DNA from: Streptomyces sp. ISL-87 | GTDB taxonomy: Bacteria; Actinomycetota; Actinomycetes; Streptomycetales; Streptomycetaceae | Direction of reading: 5' to 3' | Assembly: GCF_018614095.1 (NCBI RefSeq) | Contig: NZ_JAGGOY010000043.1 | Span: 1 to 64,000 of the forward strand | Length of the DNA: 64,000 nucleotides | Shown: piece by piece, positions 48,964 to 57,057 of the stretch | Layout: each line of letters starts with the position of its first letter | How positions within the stretch are numbered: the first letter of the stretch is position 1 | Translations under genes and position numbers: made by a program | Notes under the pieces: generated by a model | What the model was told of the DNA's origin: nothing | The model's database searches: none | What the model saw: the letters and a program-made list of their open reading frames with translations, nothing else

Positions 48964-48992
48964 CGGGCCGACGGTCGGTGACCGTCGGCCCG
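48964..48992 (-). terminator. Hairpin downstream of the lipoprotein operon
   Basis: A perfect 13-bp stem (48964-48976 with 48980-48992) has a 3-nt loop. It can end the transcript of the 49305-52550 operon before the next minus-strand gene pair. Confidence 0.65.
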
Positions 48993-49304
48993 GAAGCGCG
49001 CTCCGAGGATCAGCCTCCGAGAGGCCGTCATTGGTCGTTGCCAGTGACCACCGGCCACCCTCCGACTGCCCAGAGAAGGCCCAGGCTTGTCCCGACCACG
49101 GCTTCCGGCAGCCGTGTCGTCGTCAGGGCCGGCGACAGGCAGACGGGTGCGTCCCTCGTGCCGGTTTCCGGCTCCTGCCGCGAGCAGTGAAGTACGGGAT
49201 GCGGATGTCACCGCCGTTTGGCCCTAGAAACTCCCTCGGTGCGTGCGCCAACGGCGTGCGTGAGCGCTCTCGGCTGCGCTCCAGAACCGAGCCGGCGGAT
49301 CCGC
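48993..49304. other. Intergenic region without recognisable gene
   Basis: About 310 bp between the terminator and the lipoprotein stop. Open frames exist on both strands but lack family features and have no good start signals. I see nothing further in it. Confidence 0.5.
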
Positions 49305-50261
49305 TCACACCTCTGCCGACGACGGACCGTTGACGGGCGTCGTAACCGCGACGCGCACCGCTCCGGTGGTCGAGGCCGCGACCTGTGCGACCGTGCGCTC
49401 ATCGGGGTGGCCGGCGATGACGGCCGGAGTGCCCTCAGGCGTCGGCATGTGGCGCACGCTCCATCCCTCGCTCTGGAAGTACGCCTGCACGCGTACCAGG
49501 GCCCGTACCCTTTCGTCCTCCGACAGCGGCTCGGTCGACCAGGTGTGGTGGACCGATGTCCCGGACTCGTCCCGGACCGTGCTGAGGCCTTCCCCGGGCT
49601 GTGTGGGCGCCGACGCGACCCGCAGGGCGTCGTAGATCCGGCTGGAGTGGCCGAGGGCACGGAGCGTGGCGGGATCGTCTGCCTGCGGGGCCTCCAGCAC
49701 GGCGGGGTCGGCCGCAGTCGCCTTGCCCGGCGGGAGGAAGCAGGGCGATTTCACGCCGATAGAGGCGAGGCCCTCTCCTTTGGCCCGATCCACGACGCCG
49801 GTCATGGCGTCCATCCAGAAGTCGTCGGGCTCCGTACGCATGTAGACCGCCGGAAACGGGCCGGACCAGTCGACCTCGCCCGACGTGTTGTGCTTGTATC
49901 CCTGCTTCAGCCAGGCGTCCCTTGCCTGCCGCACGAGGTTCTGAGCCTCAGGCCCCGGAACACCGGTCAGTTTGTAGGCGACAGTGACCTGCACGCGGTC
50001 GTCAGGGCCGTGGTCGTCCCTGGCGATGCAGGGGCCGACGGGCAAGGGGCCCATGCGCTCCAGTGTCGGCTTGGGCGACATACCCTCCACGGCCTGCTGG
50101 ATGATTTCCTCTGCCCGGTCGATCGCCTGCTGCTCATTCATCGTGACCTTCTTCGATGCATTTCCGCCGCTCTTCTGTCCGCCCTCCTGCGCGCCGCACG
50201 CGGTCATCATGGCCGTCATGACCAGCAGTGCGGCAGTCGCGATTATTCTGCGCAGGTTCAC
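49305..50261 (-). CDS. Lipoprotein of unknown function in a WXG/DUF1023 operon
   Basis: The 318-residue protein has a lipoprotein signal (RRIIATAALLVMTAMMTAC, lipobox MTAC, Cys about 20). A charged helix follows (AIDRAEEIIQQAVEGMSPKP), then two similar-looking halves containing VQVTVAYKLTGVPGPEAQNL and VRALVRVQAYFQSEGWSV. These may be a duplicated alpha/beta fold. The GTG at 50261 overlaps the DUF1023 stop by 4 bp and has GGAGG upstream. Being surface-anchored and coupled to the hydrolase, it may be a partner or inhibitor of it (inference). Confidence 0.8.
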   Translation of the reverse strand: MNLRRIIATAALLVMTAMMTACGAQEGGQKSGGNASKKVTMNEQQAIDRAEEIIQQAVEGMSPKPTLERMGPLPVGPCIARDDHGPDDRVQVTVAYKLTGVPGPEAQNLVRQARDAWLKQGYKHNTSGEVDWSGPFPAVYMRTEPDDFWMDAMTGVVDRAKGEGLASIGVKSPCFLPPGKATAADPAVLEAPQADDPATLRALGHSSRIYDALRVASAPTQPGEGLSTVRDESGTSVHHTWSTEPLSEDERVRALVRVQAYFQSEGWSVRHMPTPEGTPAVIAGHPDERTVAQVAASTTGAVRVAVTTPVNGPSSAEV

Positions 50262-52087
50262 GGTTGTCCTCCGGTAATAATCTTCGCCAGGCTGCCGAGG
50301 GGCTTTTCGTCCCAGTATTGGGAGTGCGCGGGCATCATTTCCCAACCCGCGCCCGGAAGCTTCCCGTCGGGGACGTCGAATACCACGCCGCCGAAGTCGT
50401 CGGAAGTCGGGTCGGTGCCGTGCACGATCGAGTGGTCGTCGAAGAGTTCCCAGTACGCCTTCGGACTGAGCGGATCGCGGGCCGGGGGCGGGGCGGCGTT
50501 GATGAGGTCATTCTGGGCCGTGGCCGCGAAGACACGGTCTGCGGGGATGTTCAGGTCCTTCGCGTGATCCACGCCCACGCCCGGACTGCCCACCATGATC
50601 GCGTTGTCGACCGGCAGGTCTATGTGCATGCTCATCGTCTCGCCGACGACCAAGGATCCGTAGCTGTGGCCCAGGAGCGTCTGGTTCACCCCGCTGTCTC
50701 GATGGTTGGCTTCCTCGATGCCCTGGATGAAGTTGCCGAGCGGCTCCTTCGCCTGGTCGGCCCACTTGGTCTCCGTCGCATCGGTCGCGATGCCCTGGGG
50801 GGCGTCGTAACCGAGCCACACGATCGATGCCGTCGAGTGGCTGGGATCCTCGCGCTCCGCCTTCCACTGGAGTGCCTCGGCCCTGCCGATGTCCCCATCT
50901 ATGGACTCCAGCTTCGCGAACGTCCCGGGCACGTACGTCACCACGTTGTCGGCAGTGTCCGGATTTCCGATGGAGACGATGGCGCGCCCCATGTCCTTGC
51001 CGTCGAATCCGAGCAGATAGGGGCGATTGCTCTCGCTCGTGTAGCTGTCGAAACGTTTCTGTATGGCGTCCATGCCCTTGTAGCCGTTCTCGAGCTGCTT
51101 CTTCTTCTCGTCCCACTCCTTCCACTCCTCGGTAGGGACCATCGCGCCCTTCACCTCGCGACCCGTGATGGGGCTGATATACGGCTTGTAGTGCTCCGGT
51201 TCCTTCTTGAGCCAGGCGTCGTACTCCACCTGCTTGGCGCCGCGTTGTTCCGCGAGCACGGTGCGGTTCGCGTCGTCGCGTATGTCGGAGGGGAGGCCGT
51301 CGAGCGCTCCGATACTCGCGGGGTGCATGGAGACGTAGGCGTCGCGCTGCTCCTGGGAGAGGCCGTTCCACCAGTTGGCGTTGTCCTGGGGCCAGTCGTT
51401 CTTGGGCGGCGGCTTGATCGTGTCGAGGTAGGCATCGGCCGCGTCACGGACGCCGTCGGTGTCCGACCTGACGTCCGTCCAGTCCCGGGCGGACACGGTC
51501 AGGTCGTCGTCGGCCTTGAGGGCCCGTATCTTCGGCGCCCACTTCGTATCGGCGTCCGTGGCCTCCTTGAGCGCGTCGGCGATCCGGTTCGCGTACCCCA
51601 TCGCTTTGCCGTAGTTCGGGTTCGGGTGGATGTTCGCCGCCTGGCGCTCCACTGCATCGGAGGTCGGGCTGCCTCCGGCACTCCCCGTCACCGTGCCGCC
51701 GTCGGCGACCTTCTCGTCGCCCGGCTTCTGACCTGCCGGATACGCGACCGAGCCGTCGTCGTTCACCCTGCAGCCGTCCGCCTGGGCGTCCTCGATAGCA
51801 GCGCTCAGCTTCCGCTTGGCGGCCGCCATGTCGTAGGCAAACCCGTTGAGGGCCGTGCTGATCACGCCGCACTCGGTCAGGGTGTAGTGGAAGTTCTTCG
51901 CCAGGGCTTGAAGCTGCGTCTGTGACGCCTCCGCGGCCTCACCCTGCAACGACTTGCGCATGCCTGCGGCGACGGTGTTCTCGACGTGCTCCTTGGCCGC
52001 CTGAGCCGCGTGGCCTATGGAGCTGTACCCGTCGGCTGCGTCCTCGAACTCGGAGGGCTTGAAGGCCTTGAGGGTCGCGTAGTCCAT
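50258..52087 (-). CDS. DUF1023 alpha/beta-hydrolase with WXG-like N-terminal helices
   Basis: The 609-residue protein starts with a helical region of about 130 residues similar to WXG/LXG secretion domains (FKPSEFEDAADGYSSIGHAA), then a linker. The C-terminal DUF1023 (PF06259) alpha/beta-hydrolase has the serine nucleophile motif LLGHSYGSLVVGE near residue 470, VWLGYDAPQGI before it and a likely catalytic His in FDDHSIVHG. No signal peptide is present. Export, if any, would be by a type VII-like route. The gene starts 7 bp after the small WXG-like gene. Substrate unknown (ester or lipid likely). Confidence 0.82.
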   Translation of the reverse strand: MDYATLKAFKPSEFEDAADGYSSIGHAAQAAKEHVENTVAAGMRKSLQGEAAEASQTQLQALAKNFHYTLTECGVISTALNGFAYDMAAAKRKLSAAIEDAQADGCRVNDDGSVAYPAGQKPGDEKVADGGTVTGSAGGSPTSDAVERQAANIHPNPNYGKAMGYANRIADALKEATDADTKWAPKIRALKADDDLTVSARDWTDVRSDTDGVRDAADAYLDTIKPPPKNDWPQDNANWWNGLSQEQRDAYVSMHPASIGALDGLPSDIRDDANRTVLAEQRGAKQVEYDAWLKKEPEHYKPYISPITGREVKGAMVPTEEWKEWDEKKKQLENGYKGMDAIQKRFDSYTSESNRPYLLGFDGKDMGRAIVSIGNPDTADNVVTYVPGTFAKLESIDGDIGRAEALQWKAEREDPSHSTASIVWLGYDAPQGIATDATETKWADQAKEPLGNFIQGIEEANHRDSGVNQTLLGHSYGSLVVGETMSMHIDLPVDNAIMVGSPGVGVDHAKDLNIPADRVFAATAQNDLINAAPPPARDPLSPKAYWELFDDHSIVHGTDPTSDDFGGVVFDVPDGKLPGAGWEMMPAHSQYWDEKPLGSLAKIITGGQP

Positions 52088-52094
52088 CCCGCCG

Positions 52095-52550
52095 TCACCG
52101 GCCCTTCGCCTGGCCGCCGACGGCGTCCGTGTCCGCGTACTTGACGTTCAGCTTGTGCATCTCGGCTTTGACCGCCTCATCGGTCGTCAACACGTCGCGG
52201 CCCACCTGCTCCAGGATGCTCTGGAGCGAGCCGCAGCGCTCGCTGACGCTCTCGGCGTACTTCTTCCAGGAGTCGTACACCTCCTTCTGCGCGGCCGCGC
52301 TCAGACAACCCGTGGTTGCTCCGAGCCCCGCCTGGCCGTCCTCCAGTTTGGTCAGCGCGGTGCCGATGTTCTGGCGAAGGGAGCCCACCCCCTGGCCGGC
52401 CGTGGCCCACGCCTTCTGGCTGGACTTCAAGCCGCCCGTTACGGCGCTCGGCCCGGTGCTGGGCTCAACCGGAACGTGGTTGAGCCGCATCGCCACGGAC
52501 TGCTGATCAGTCACATCCGCTTTGATCTTTTCCCACTCGTCCCACGCCAT
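52095..52550 (-). CDS. Small helical WXG100-like protein
   Basis: The 151-residue product is predicted all-helical. It begins MAWDEWEKIKADV and contains LKSSQKAWATAGQGVGSLRQ and VYDSWKKYAESVSERCGSLQ, resembling ESX/WXG100-type partners, although the strict WXG tripeptide is not obvious. It is the first gene of the three-gene operon and probably pairs with the helical N-terminus of the DUF1023 protein. The ATG at 52550 precedes the family-like part; the longer frame adds a Cys-rich, unlikely extension. Confidence 0.7.
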   Translation of the reverse strand: MAWDEWEKIKADVTDQQSVAMRLNHVPVEPSTGPSAVTGGLKSSQKAWATAGQGVGSLRQNIGTALTKLEDGQAGLGATTGCLSAAAQKEVYDSWKKYAESVSERCGSLQSILEQVGRDVLTTDEAVKAEMHKLNVKYADTDAVGGQAKGR

Positions 52551-52639
52551 GCGTAGCCCCCGTTTACCCCTGCCGGTCACTCCGGCCAAGAACACTACAT
52601 CGCACCAACAACACACAACCCGCGCCGTACAGAGGCCTC

Positions 52640-52801
52640 ATGAGTACCTGTACCTATGCGAATGAGTACCTGCCCCGCTGGTCGGTGGTGGGGGTGCGGG
52701 CCCGCAAGACCGTGGACGGGATGTACGAGGTCTGGCTCTGCTCGGGACGGCCGCCGGACGGCCCAGGGGCGACGAGACGGCTCCGGGCCGGTGGTCGATG
52801 A
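52640..52801 (+). CDS. Possible small protein (53 aa)
   Basis: An ATG at 52640 opens a 53-codon frame: MSTCTYANEYLPRWSVVGVR continuing through DGMYEVWLCSGRPPDGPG and ending in the terminator stem with TGA at 52799-52801. The mixture of aromatic and charged residues and a terminator directly at its end argue for a gene, but no Shine-Dalgarno is clear. The product has three cysteines and no signal peptide. It is unrecognised. Confidence 0.4.
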   Translation: MSTCTYANEYLPRWSVVGVRARKTVDGMYEVWLCSGRPPDGPGATRRLRAGGR

Positions 52802-52815
52802 CCACCGGCCCGGAG
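52781..52815. terminator. Bidirectional terminator hairpin
   Basis: A perfect 16-bp stem (52781-52796 with 52800-52815) with a 3-nt loop lies 36 bp beyond the glnA2 stop on the minus strand. It also overlaps the end of the small plus-strand frame. Confidence 0.85.
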
Positions 52816-52850
52816 TGTCGTGCACGGCCCGCAGGGGTCGCGAACTGGGA

Positions 52851-54212
52851 TTACAGCACGGGGAGGTTCTTGCGGAGTTCGAAGGCCGTTACCTCCGAGC
52901 GGTATTCCTCCCACTCCTGCTTCTTGTTGCGGAGGAAGAAGTCGAAGACATGCTCACCGAGGGTTTCGGCGACCAGTTCGCTGCGTTCCATCAGGGAGAT
53001 GGCTTCGCCGAGGTTCTGCGGGAGGGGCTCGATGCCCATCGCGCGGCGTTCGGCGTCGGAGAGGGCCCAGACGTCGTCGTCGGCGCCCGCCGGGAGTTCG
53101 TAGCCCTCCTCGATGCCCTTCAGGCCGGCGGCCAGGAGGACGGCGTAGGTGAGGTACGGGTTGGCGCCCGAGTCGATCGAGCGGACCTCGACGCGCGAGG
53201 AGCCGGTCTTGCCCGGCTTGTACATCGGGACGCGGATCAGCGCCGAGCGGTTGTTGTGGCCCCAGCAGATGTACGAGGGGGCCTCGCCGCCGGAGCCGGC
53301 GGTGCGGGAGGAGCCGCCCCAGATGCGCTTGTAGGAGTTGACCCACTGGTTGGTGACCGCGGCGGTCTCGGCCGCGTGCTTGAGCAGGCCCGCGATGAAG
53401 GAGCGGCCGACCTTGGACAGCTGGTACTCGGCGCCCGACTCGTAGAAGGCGTTGCGGTCGCCCTCGAAGAGGGAGAGGTGCGTGTGCATGCCCGAGCCGG
53501 GGTACTCGGAGAACGGCTTCGGCATGAAGGTGGCCTGGACGCCCTGCTCCAGCGCGACCTGCTTCATGACCAGGCGGAAGGTCATGATGTTGTCGGCCGT
53601 GGAGAGCGCGTCGGCGTAGCGGAGGTCGATCTCCTGCTGGCCCGGGGCGCCCTCGTGGTGGCTGAACTCGACCGAGATGCCCATGGATTCGAGCATGGTG
53701 ATCGCCTGGCGGCGGAAGTCCATGCCGACGTTCTGCGGGGTGTGGTCGAAGTAGCCGGAGTTGTCCGCCGGGACCGGGCGGGTGCCGTCCAGCGGCTTGT
53801 CCTTCAGCAAGAAGAACTCGATCTCCGGGTGGGTGTAGAAGGTGAAGCCCAGGTCGGAGGTCTTGTTCAGGATGCGCTTGAGGACGTAGCGGGGGTCCGC
53901 GAAGGACGGGGAGCCGTCCGGCATCAGGATGTCGCAGAACATCCGGGCGGTTCCGGGGGCCTCGGCGCGCCACGGCAGTATCTGGAAGGTGCTCGGGTCC
54001 GGCTTGGCGATCATGTCGGATTCGTAGACCCGCGCGAAGCCCTCGATCGCGGAGCCGTCGAAGCCGATCCCCTCGTCGAAGGCCTGCTCCAGCTCCGCGG
54101 GGGCGACCGCGACGGACTTGAGGAAGCCCAGTACGTCGGTGAACCACAGGCGCACGAAGCGGATGTCGCGCTCCTCGAGCGTCCGGAGGACGAATTCCTG
54201 CTGCTTGTCCAT
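52851..54212 (-). CDS. glnA2: Glutamine synthetase-like GlnA2 (probable gamma-glutamylpolyamine synthetase)
   Basis: The 453-residue protein has GS-I hallmarks: DGSAIEGF, metal-ligand region HPEIEFFLL, FSHHEGAPGQQEIDLRYADA, the ATP-site SGMHTHLSLF and RVEVRSIDSGANPYL. The N-terminus KQQEFVLRTLEERDIRFVRL closely matches GlnA2 of mycobacteria and, from memory, SCO2241. That protein has been reported as a gamma-glutamylpolyamine synthetase rather than a classical GS. The adenylylation motif is altered (EEGYELPAG instead of NLYxLPPEE), though a Tyr remains. A GlnR-like box lies about 90-105 bp upstream. Confidence 0.92.
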   Translation of the reverse strand: MDKQQEFVLRTLEERDIRFVRLWFTDVLGFLKSVAVAPAELEQAFDEGIGFDGSAIEGFARVYESDMIAKPDPSTFQILPWRAEAPGTARMFCDILMPDGSPSFADPRYVLKRILNKTSDLGFTFYTHPEIEFFLLKDKPLDGTRPVPADNSGYFDHTPQNVGMDFRRQAITMLESMGISVEFSHHEGAPGQQEIDLRYADALSTADNIMTFRLVMKQVALEQGVQATFMPKPFSEYPGSGMHTHLSLFEGDRNAFYESGAEYQLSKVGRSFIAGLLKHAAETAAVTNQWVNSYKRIWGGSSRTAGSGGEAPSYICWGHNNRSALIRVPMYKPGKTGSSRVEVRSIDSGANPYLTYAVLLAAGLKGIEEGYELPAGADDDVWALSDAERRAMGIEPLPQNLGEAISLMERSELVAETLGEHVFDFFLRNKKQEWEEYRSEVTAFELRKNLPVL

Positions 54213-54300
54213 GCCTTCATCCTCGCAGTTCAGACGGCCTGTGCACCACCGCCACCAGGGGTGGGAGCACAGTCGGGCCGGCTCAGTATCCCCAGCCGTG

Positions 54301-54316
54301 GTTTCCGCCAGATTAC
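54301..54316 (-). promoter_or_regulatory. Candidate GlnR half-box upstream of glnA2
   Basis: On the minus strand GTAAT, six bases, GAAAC match the a-site and b-site of the GlnR consensus (gTnAc-n6-GaAAc) with correct spacing. A second a/b pair is not clear. The 304-bp region 54213-54516 is shared by glnA2 and the divergent DUF3105 gene and otherwise shows no confident promoter pair. Confidence 0.4.
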
Positions 54317-54516
54317 GCACCCCTGAAAGGTCGTGGCACCCCCGCACTGACCTCGGCCCCGTCATGAGCATTACCATCTGCGCCCATGGGGGGCTGGGAG
54401 CGTGCGCGGAGCGGGTGCCATGGGCGTCCCGTCCCTCGTGCTGCCGTTCTCCTGATGGCCCTCTCGGTCCACCGGATCCACCCTTCCACCCCCCTCAGCA
54501 GAAGGAACCACGGCAC

Positions 54517-55167
54517 ATGGCCAGCAGGACCCCGCAGGACAGCTCCCGCCAGACGCGCATAGCCGAGATGCGCCGCGCCGACAGGGCACACGACCGGCGC
54601 AACAAGATCATCGCGATCACGGCCTCGACCGCCGTCGTCGCCGCGCTGATCGGCTTCGGCGCCTGGGTGCTGATCGACCAGAGGCACGACAAGGACGCCA
54701 AGGAGGCCGCCCGCAAGGCCCCGGTCAACGGCGAGCAGACCTGGGACGCCAAGACCCTCGGCCGCAACCACGTCGACACCCCGGTGAAGTACGAGATGAA
54801 CCCGCCGGTCGGCGGGGACCACAGCCCCCGCTGGATGAACTGCAACGGCGACGTCTACCAGAACCCGGTCCCCGAGGTGAACGCCGTGCACTCGCTGGAG
54901 CACGGCGCGGTCTGGGTGACGTACAACGACAAGGCCGCCAAGGCCGACCTCGACAAGCTCGCCGCGACGGTGGGCAAGACCCCGTACACGCTGATGAGCC
55001 CGGTCAAGGAGCAGGCCGGCGCGATCATGCTCAGCGCGTGGGGCAAGCAGCTGACGGTGGACAAGGCGTCCGACCCCCGGGTGGCGCAGTTCTTCACCAA
55101 GTACGTGCAGGGCCCGCAGACCCCCGAGCCGGCCGCGCCCTGCACCAACGGCCTGGCCGGCAAGTGA
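54517..55167 (+). CDS. DUF3105 membrane-anchored protein
   Basis: The 216-residue protein has a basic N-terminus, one membrane segment (IIAITASTAVVAALIGFGAWVL, about 33-54; core only given) and an extracellular DUF3105 domain: YEMNPPVGGDHSPRWMNCNG, then AVHSLEHGAVWVTYN. Conserved His and Cys residues suggest metal or redox chemistry at the surface. The ATG at 54517 is preferred; the longer frame overlaps the glnA2 promoter region. Its stop overlaps the DUF305 start by 4 bp, a common pairing in actinobacteria. Confidence 0.85.
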   Translation: MASRTPQDSSRQTRIAEMRRADRAHDRRNKIIAITASTAVVAALIGFGAWVLIDQRHDKDAKEAARKAPVNGEQTWDAKTLGRNHVDTPVKYEMNPPVGGDHSPRWMNCNGDVYQNPVPEVNAVHSLEHGAVWVTYNDKAAKADLDKLAATVGKTPYTLMSPVKEQAGAIMLSAWGKQLTVDKASDPRVAQFFTKYVQGPQTPEPAAPCTNGLAGK

Positions 55168-55853
55168 CGAGCCCGAACCGGACCTACTGGGCGGCGGGCA
55201 CGGCCGTCCTGCTCGCGCTGCTGTTCGCGGTCGGGGCGACGGTCGCCGCCACGAGCGGCAGCGGCGACGACGGCGGTTCCGGTACGTCGTCCCGCGCGCC
55301 CGGGCTCTACTCGGCGGACGCGGGCTTCGCCCGGGACATGGCCGTCCACCACCAGCAGGCGGTGGAGATGTCCTTCATCGTGCGCGACCGCACCCAGGAC
55401 GAGGCGGTACGCACCCTCGCGTACGACATCGCCAACACCCAGGCCAACCAGCGGGGCATGCTGATGGGCTGGCTGGACCTGTGGGGGCTGCCGAAGGTGG
55501 TGGCCGACGAGCCGCCGATGTCCTGGATGGGGACCACCGGACACGGGGAGCACGGGGGCCACGGCGATCACGGCATGGCCGCGCCGAAGCCGGGCGCGCT
55601 GATGCCCGGCATGGCCACCAAGGAGGAGATCGCGCAGCTCGGCTCCGCCGGGGGCCGGGACGCGGAGGTGCTCTACCTCCAGCTGATGACCGACCACCAC
55701 AAGGGCGGCGTCGCGATGGCCCAGGGCTGTGCGAAGCAGTGCGGGACCCCGGCCGAGCGGGCACTGGCCCAGGGCATGGTCGAGGCGCAGCAGTCGGAGC
55801 TCACCCTGATGGCCGACATGCTGAAGCGGCGCGGAGCCGCGCCGCGCGGGTGA
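55164..55853 (+). CDS. DUF305 (ferritin-like, probable metal-binding) protein
   Basis: The 229-residue protein has an N-terminal membrane anchor (WAAGTAVLLALLFAVGATVA) and a DUF305 four-helix domain with FARDMAVHHQQAVEMSF and LMTDHHKGGVAMAQGC. These His/Met pairs are typical of copper-associated DUF305 proteins. A His/Gly/Met-rich insert (GHGEHGGHGDHGM) near residue 135 strengthens a metal-binding role. The GTG at 55164 overlaps the DUF3105 stop (GTGA). Confidence 0.88.
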   Translation: MTSPNRTYWAAGTAVLLALLFAVGATVAATSGSGDDGGSGTSSRAPGLYSADAGFARDMAVHHQQAVEMSFIVRDRTQDEAVRTLAYDIANTQANQRGMLMGWLDLWGLPKVVADEPPMSWMGTTGHGEHGGHGDHGMAAPKPGALMPGMATKEEIAQLGSAGGRDAEVLYLQLMTDHHKGGVAMAQGCAKQCGTPAERALAQGMVEAQQSELTLMADMLKRRGAAPRG

Positions 55854-55872
55854 CGGGGCACGCTCGTACCGT

Positions 55873-55893
55873 GGTGAGAGGCGCCCTCTCACC
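55873..55893 (+). terminator. Short hairpin after the DUF3105-DUF305 operon
   Basis: A perfect 9-bp stem GGTGAGAGG/CCTCTCACC with a 3-nt loop begins 19 bp after the DUF305 stop. Confidence 0.6.
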
Positions 55894-56010
55894 CGTACGG
55901 GCGTGTACTCCCCCTGTGGAGTCGCGTGGTCCGAACGGCTGAATGACGATGGGGGCGCCGAGGCGGGTGCATCCTCGCCCCGCCGCAACGGCGCTCAGGA
56001 GGTTTACGCG

Positions 56011-56430
56011 ATGACCACCGCCGGAGACATCATGCACCCCGGGGCCCAGTGGATCCCCGCCACCGAGACCCTGGACCGGGCCGCCGAGCTGATGGCCAGG
56101 CTCAATGTGGGCGCACTGCCCGTCAGCGACGCGGACGAACGGCTCTGCGGCATCATCACCGACCGCGACATCGTGGTGGGCTGTGTGGCCAAGGGCCAGG
56201 ACCCGTCCCAGGTCACGTGCCAGGACCTGTGCCAGGGCACCCCGCGCTGGATCGACGCGGACGCCGACATCTCCGCCGTGCTGGACGAGATGGGCAGTCA
56301 CCAGATCAAGCGGCTCCCGGTGATCAAGAACAAGAAGCTGGTCGGCATGATCAGCGAGTCCGACGTGGCCCAGCACCTCTCCGAGGACCAGATAGCCGGC
56401 TTCGTCGAGAAGGTCTACGCGAAGCGCTGA
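56011..56430 (+). CDS. CBS-domain pair protein
   Basis: The 139-residue protein is a tandem CBS (Bateman) module: first repeat AGDIMHPGAQWIPATETLDR to LCGIITDRDIV, second repeat WIDADADISAVLDEMGSHQI to KLVGMISESDVAQ. Such modules bind adenine nucleotides or other ligands and sense energy state. As a stand-alone protein its partner is not visible. A strong CAGGAGG lies upstream of the ATG. Stress or hypoxia response is a common context for this type in actinobacteria (known of the family). Confidence 0.9.
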   Translation: MTTAGDIMHPGAQWIPATETLDRAAELMARLNVGALPVSDADERLCGIITDRDIVVGCVAKGQDPSQVTCQDLCQGTPRWIDADADISAVLDEMGSHQIKRLPVIKNKKLVGMISESDVAQHLSEDQIAGFVEKVYAKR

Positions 56431-56800
56431 TCCTGCCCCTGCCCCTGCTCCCGCCCCTGCCCCCGCGCTGAGGCATCGAGGACCGCCCGTGCCACCTGGC
56501 GCGGGCGGTCCAGCATGACCAGGTGCCCGGCCGGTTCAACCACCTCGAAGCGGGCCCCGAGCCGGCCGGCCAGCTCCGCCTGGCGGCCCAGCCAGCGCAG
56601 GGCCCCGCGGCCCGCCGACCCGTCGTGGCCGGCCAGCACGGTGGCGGGCGCGGCCAGCGGGTGCCGGGCCCGCAGGGCGAGGACCTCGGCGGCCACGTCC
56701 GGGTAGCGGGAGTTCTCCAGCAGGGCGCCCCGCCAGACGCGTCCGGTGCGGTAGCAGCGGCGTACGAGGTCCCGCGCGGCCGGGTCCTCCCCGCCGACAC
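56415..56800 (-). pseudogene. 3' fragment of an alpha/beta-hydrolase gene
   Basis: The frame encodes the C-terminal half of an alpha/beta-hydrolase: RDLVRRCYRTGRVWRGALLE, APATVLAGHDGSAGRGALRW and FEVVEPAGHLVMLDRPRQVA, the last with the catalytic His in AGHL. The N-terminal half with the nucleophile elbow is missing. Upstream of about 56800 the DNA belongs to a DUF998 gene in another frame. The end overlaps the CBS gene stop region and includes GQGREQGQGQDQ encoded by a hexamer array. Confidence 0.75.
56433..56465. repeat. Short hexamer array (CCCCTG-like)
   Basis: About five units of CTGCCC/CCGCCC directly follow the CBS gene. They encode the GQ-rich end of the truncated hydrolase on the minus strand. 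The composition resembles the larger array at 47584-47696. Confidence 0.7.
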
Positions 56801-56985
56801 GGGAAGCCGCCGAGCGGCTGGTCCTGGGCGGCGAGCTCGCTGACGTAGGTCTCGATGGGGTTGAGGCCGGTGGAGAGGACGACTTCGAGCACCCACGCGG
56901 TGTAGGCCGCGGCGCCGAGGCCGACGAGGACGGCGACGTGCCGAGCCCTCCTGGGAATCCGCGCGGATAAGCCTTTCGTGGGCAT
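56801..56985 (-). pseudogene. 5' fragment of a DUF998 membrane-protein gene
   Basis: From ATG 56985 the frame encodes VAVLVGLGAAAYTAWVLEVV, LSTGLNPIETYVSELAAQDQ and PLGG. This is a clear DUF998 N-terminus with the first membrane helix and the SELA-DQPxG motif. After about 62 codons the family sequence stops and the frame runs out of phase through the hydrolase fragment. A deletion has joined two genes of the same orientation. Confidence 0.75.
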
Positions 56986-57057
56986 AGTGCGACTAATCCT
57001 AAGCAAATCCGGGGTCGGTCCTTCGATCGGATACCCACCCCGGGTAGGGTGCCGACC

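Noticed and set aside
48794..49333. Plus-strand gene in the 49 kb gap
   Set aside because: The frame overlaps the start of the Lys-rich gene and the lipoprotein end, has atypical composition and no ribosome-binding site.
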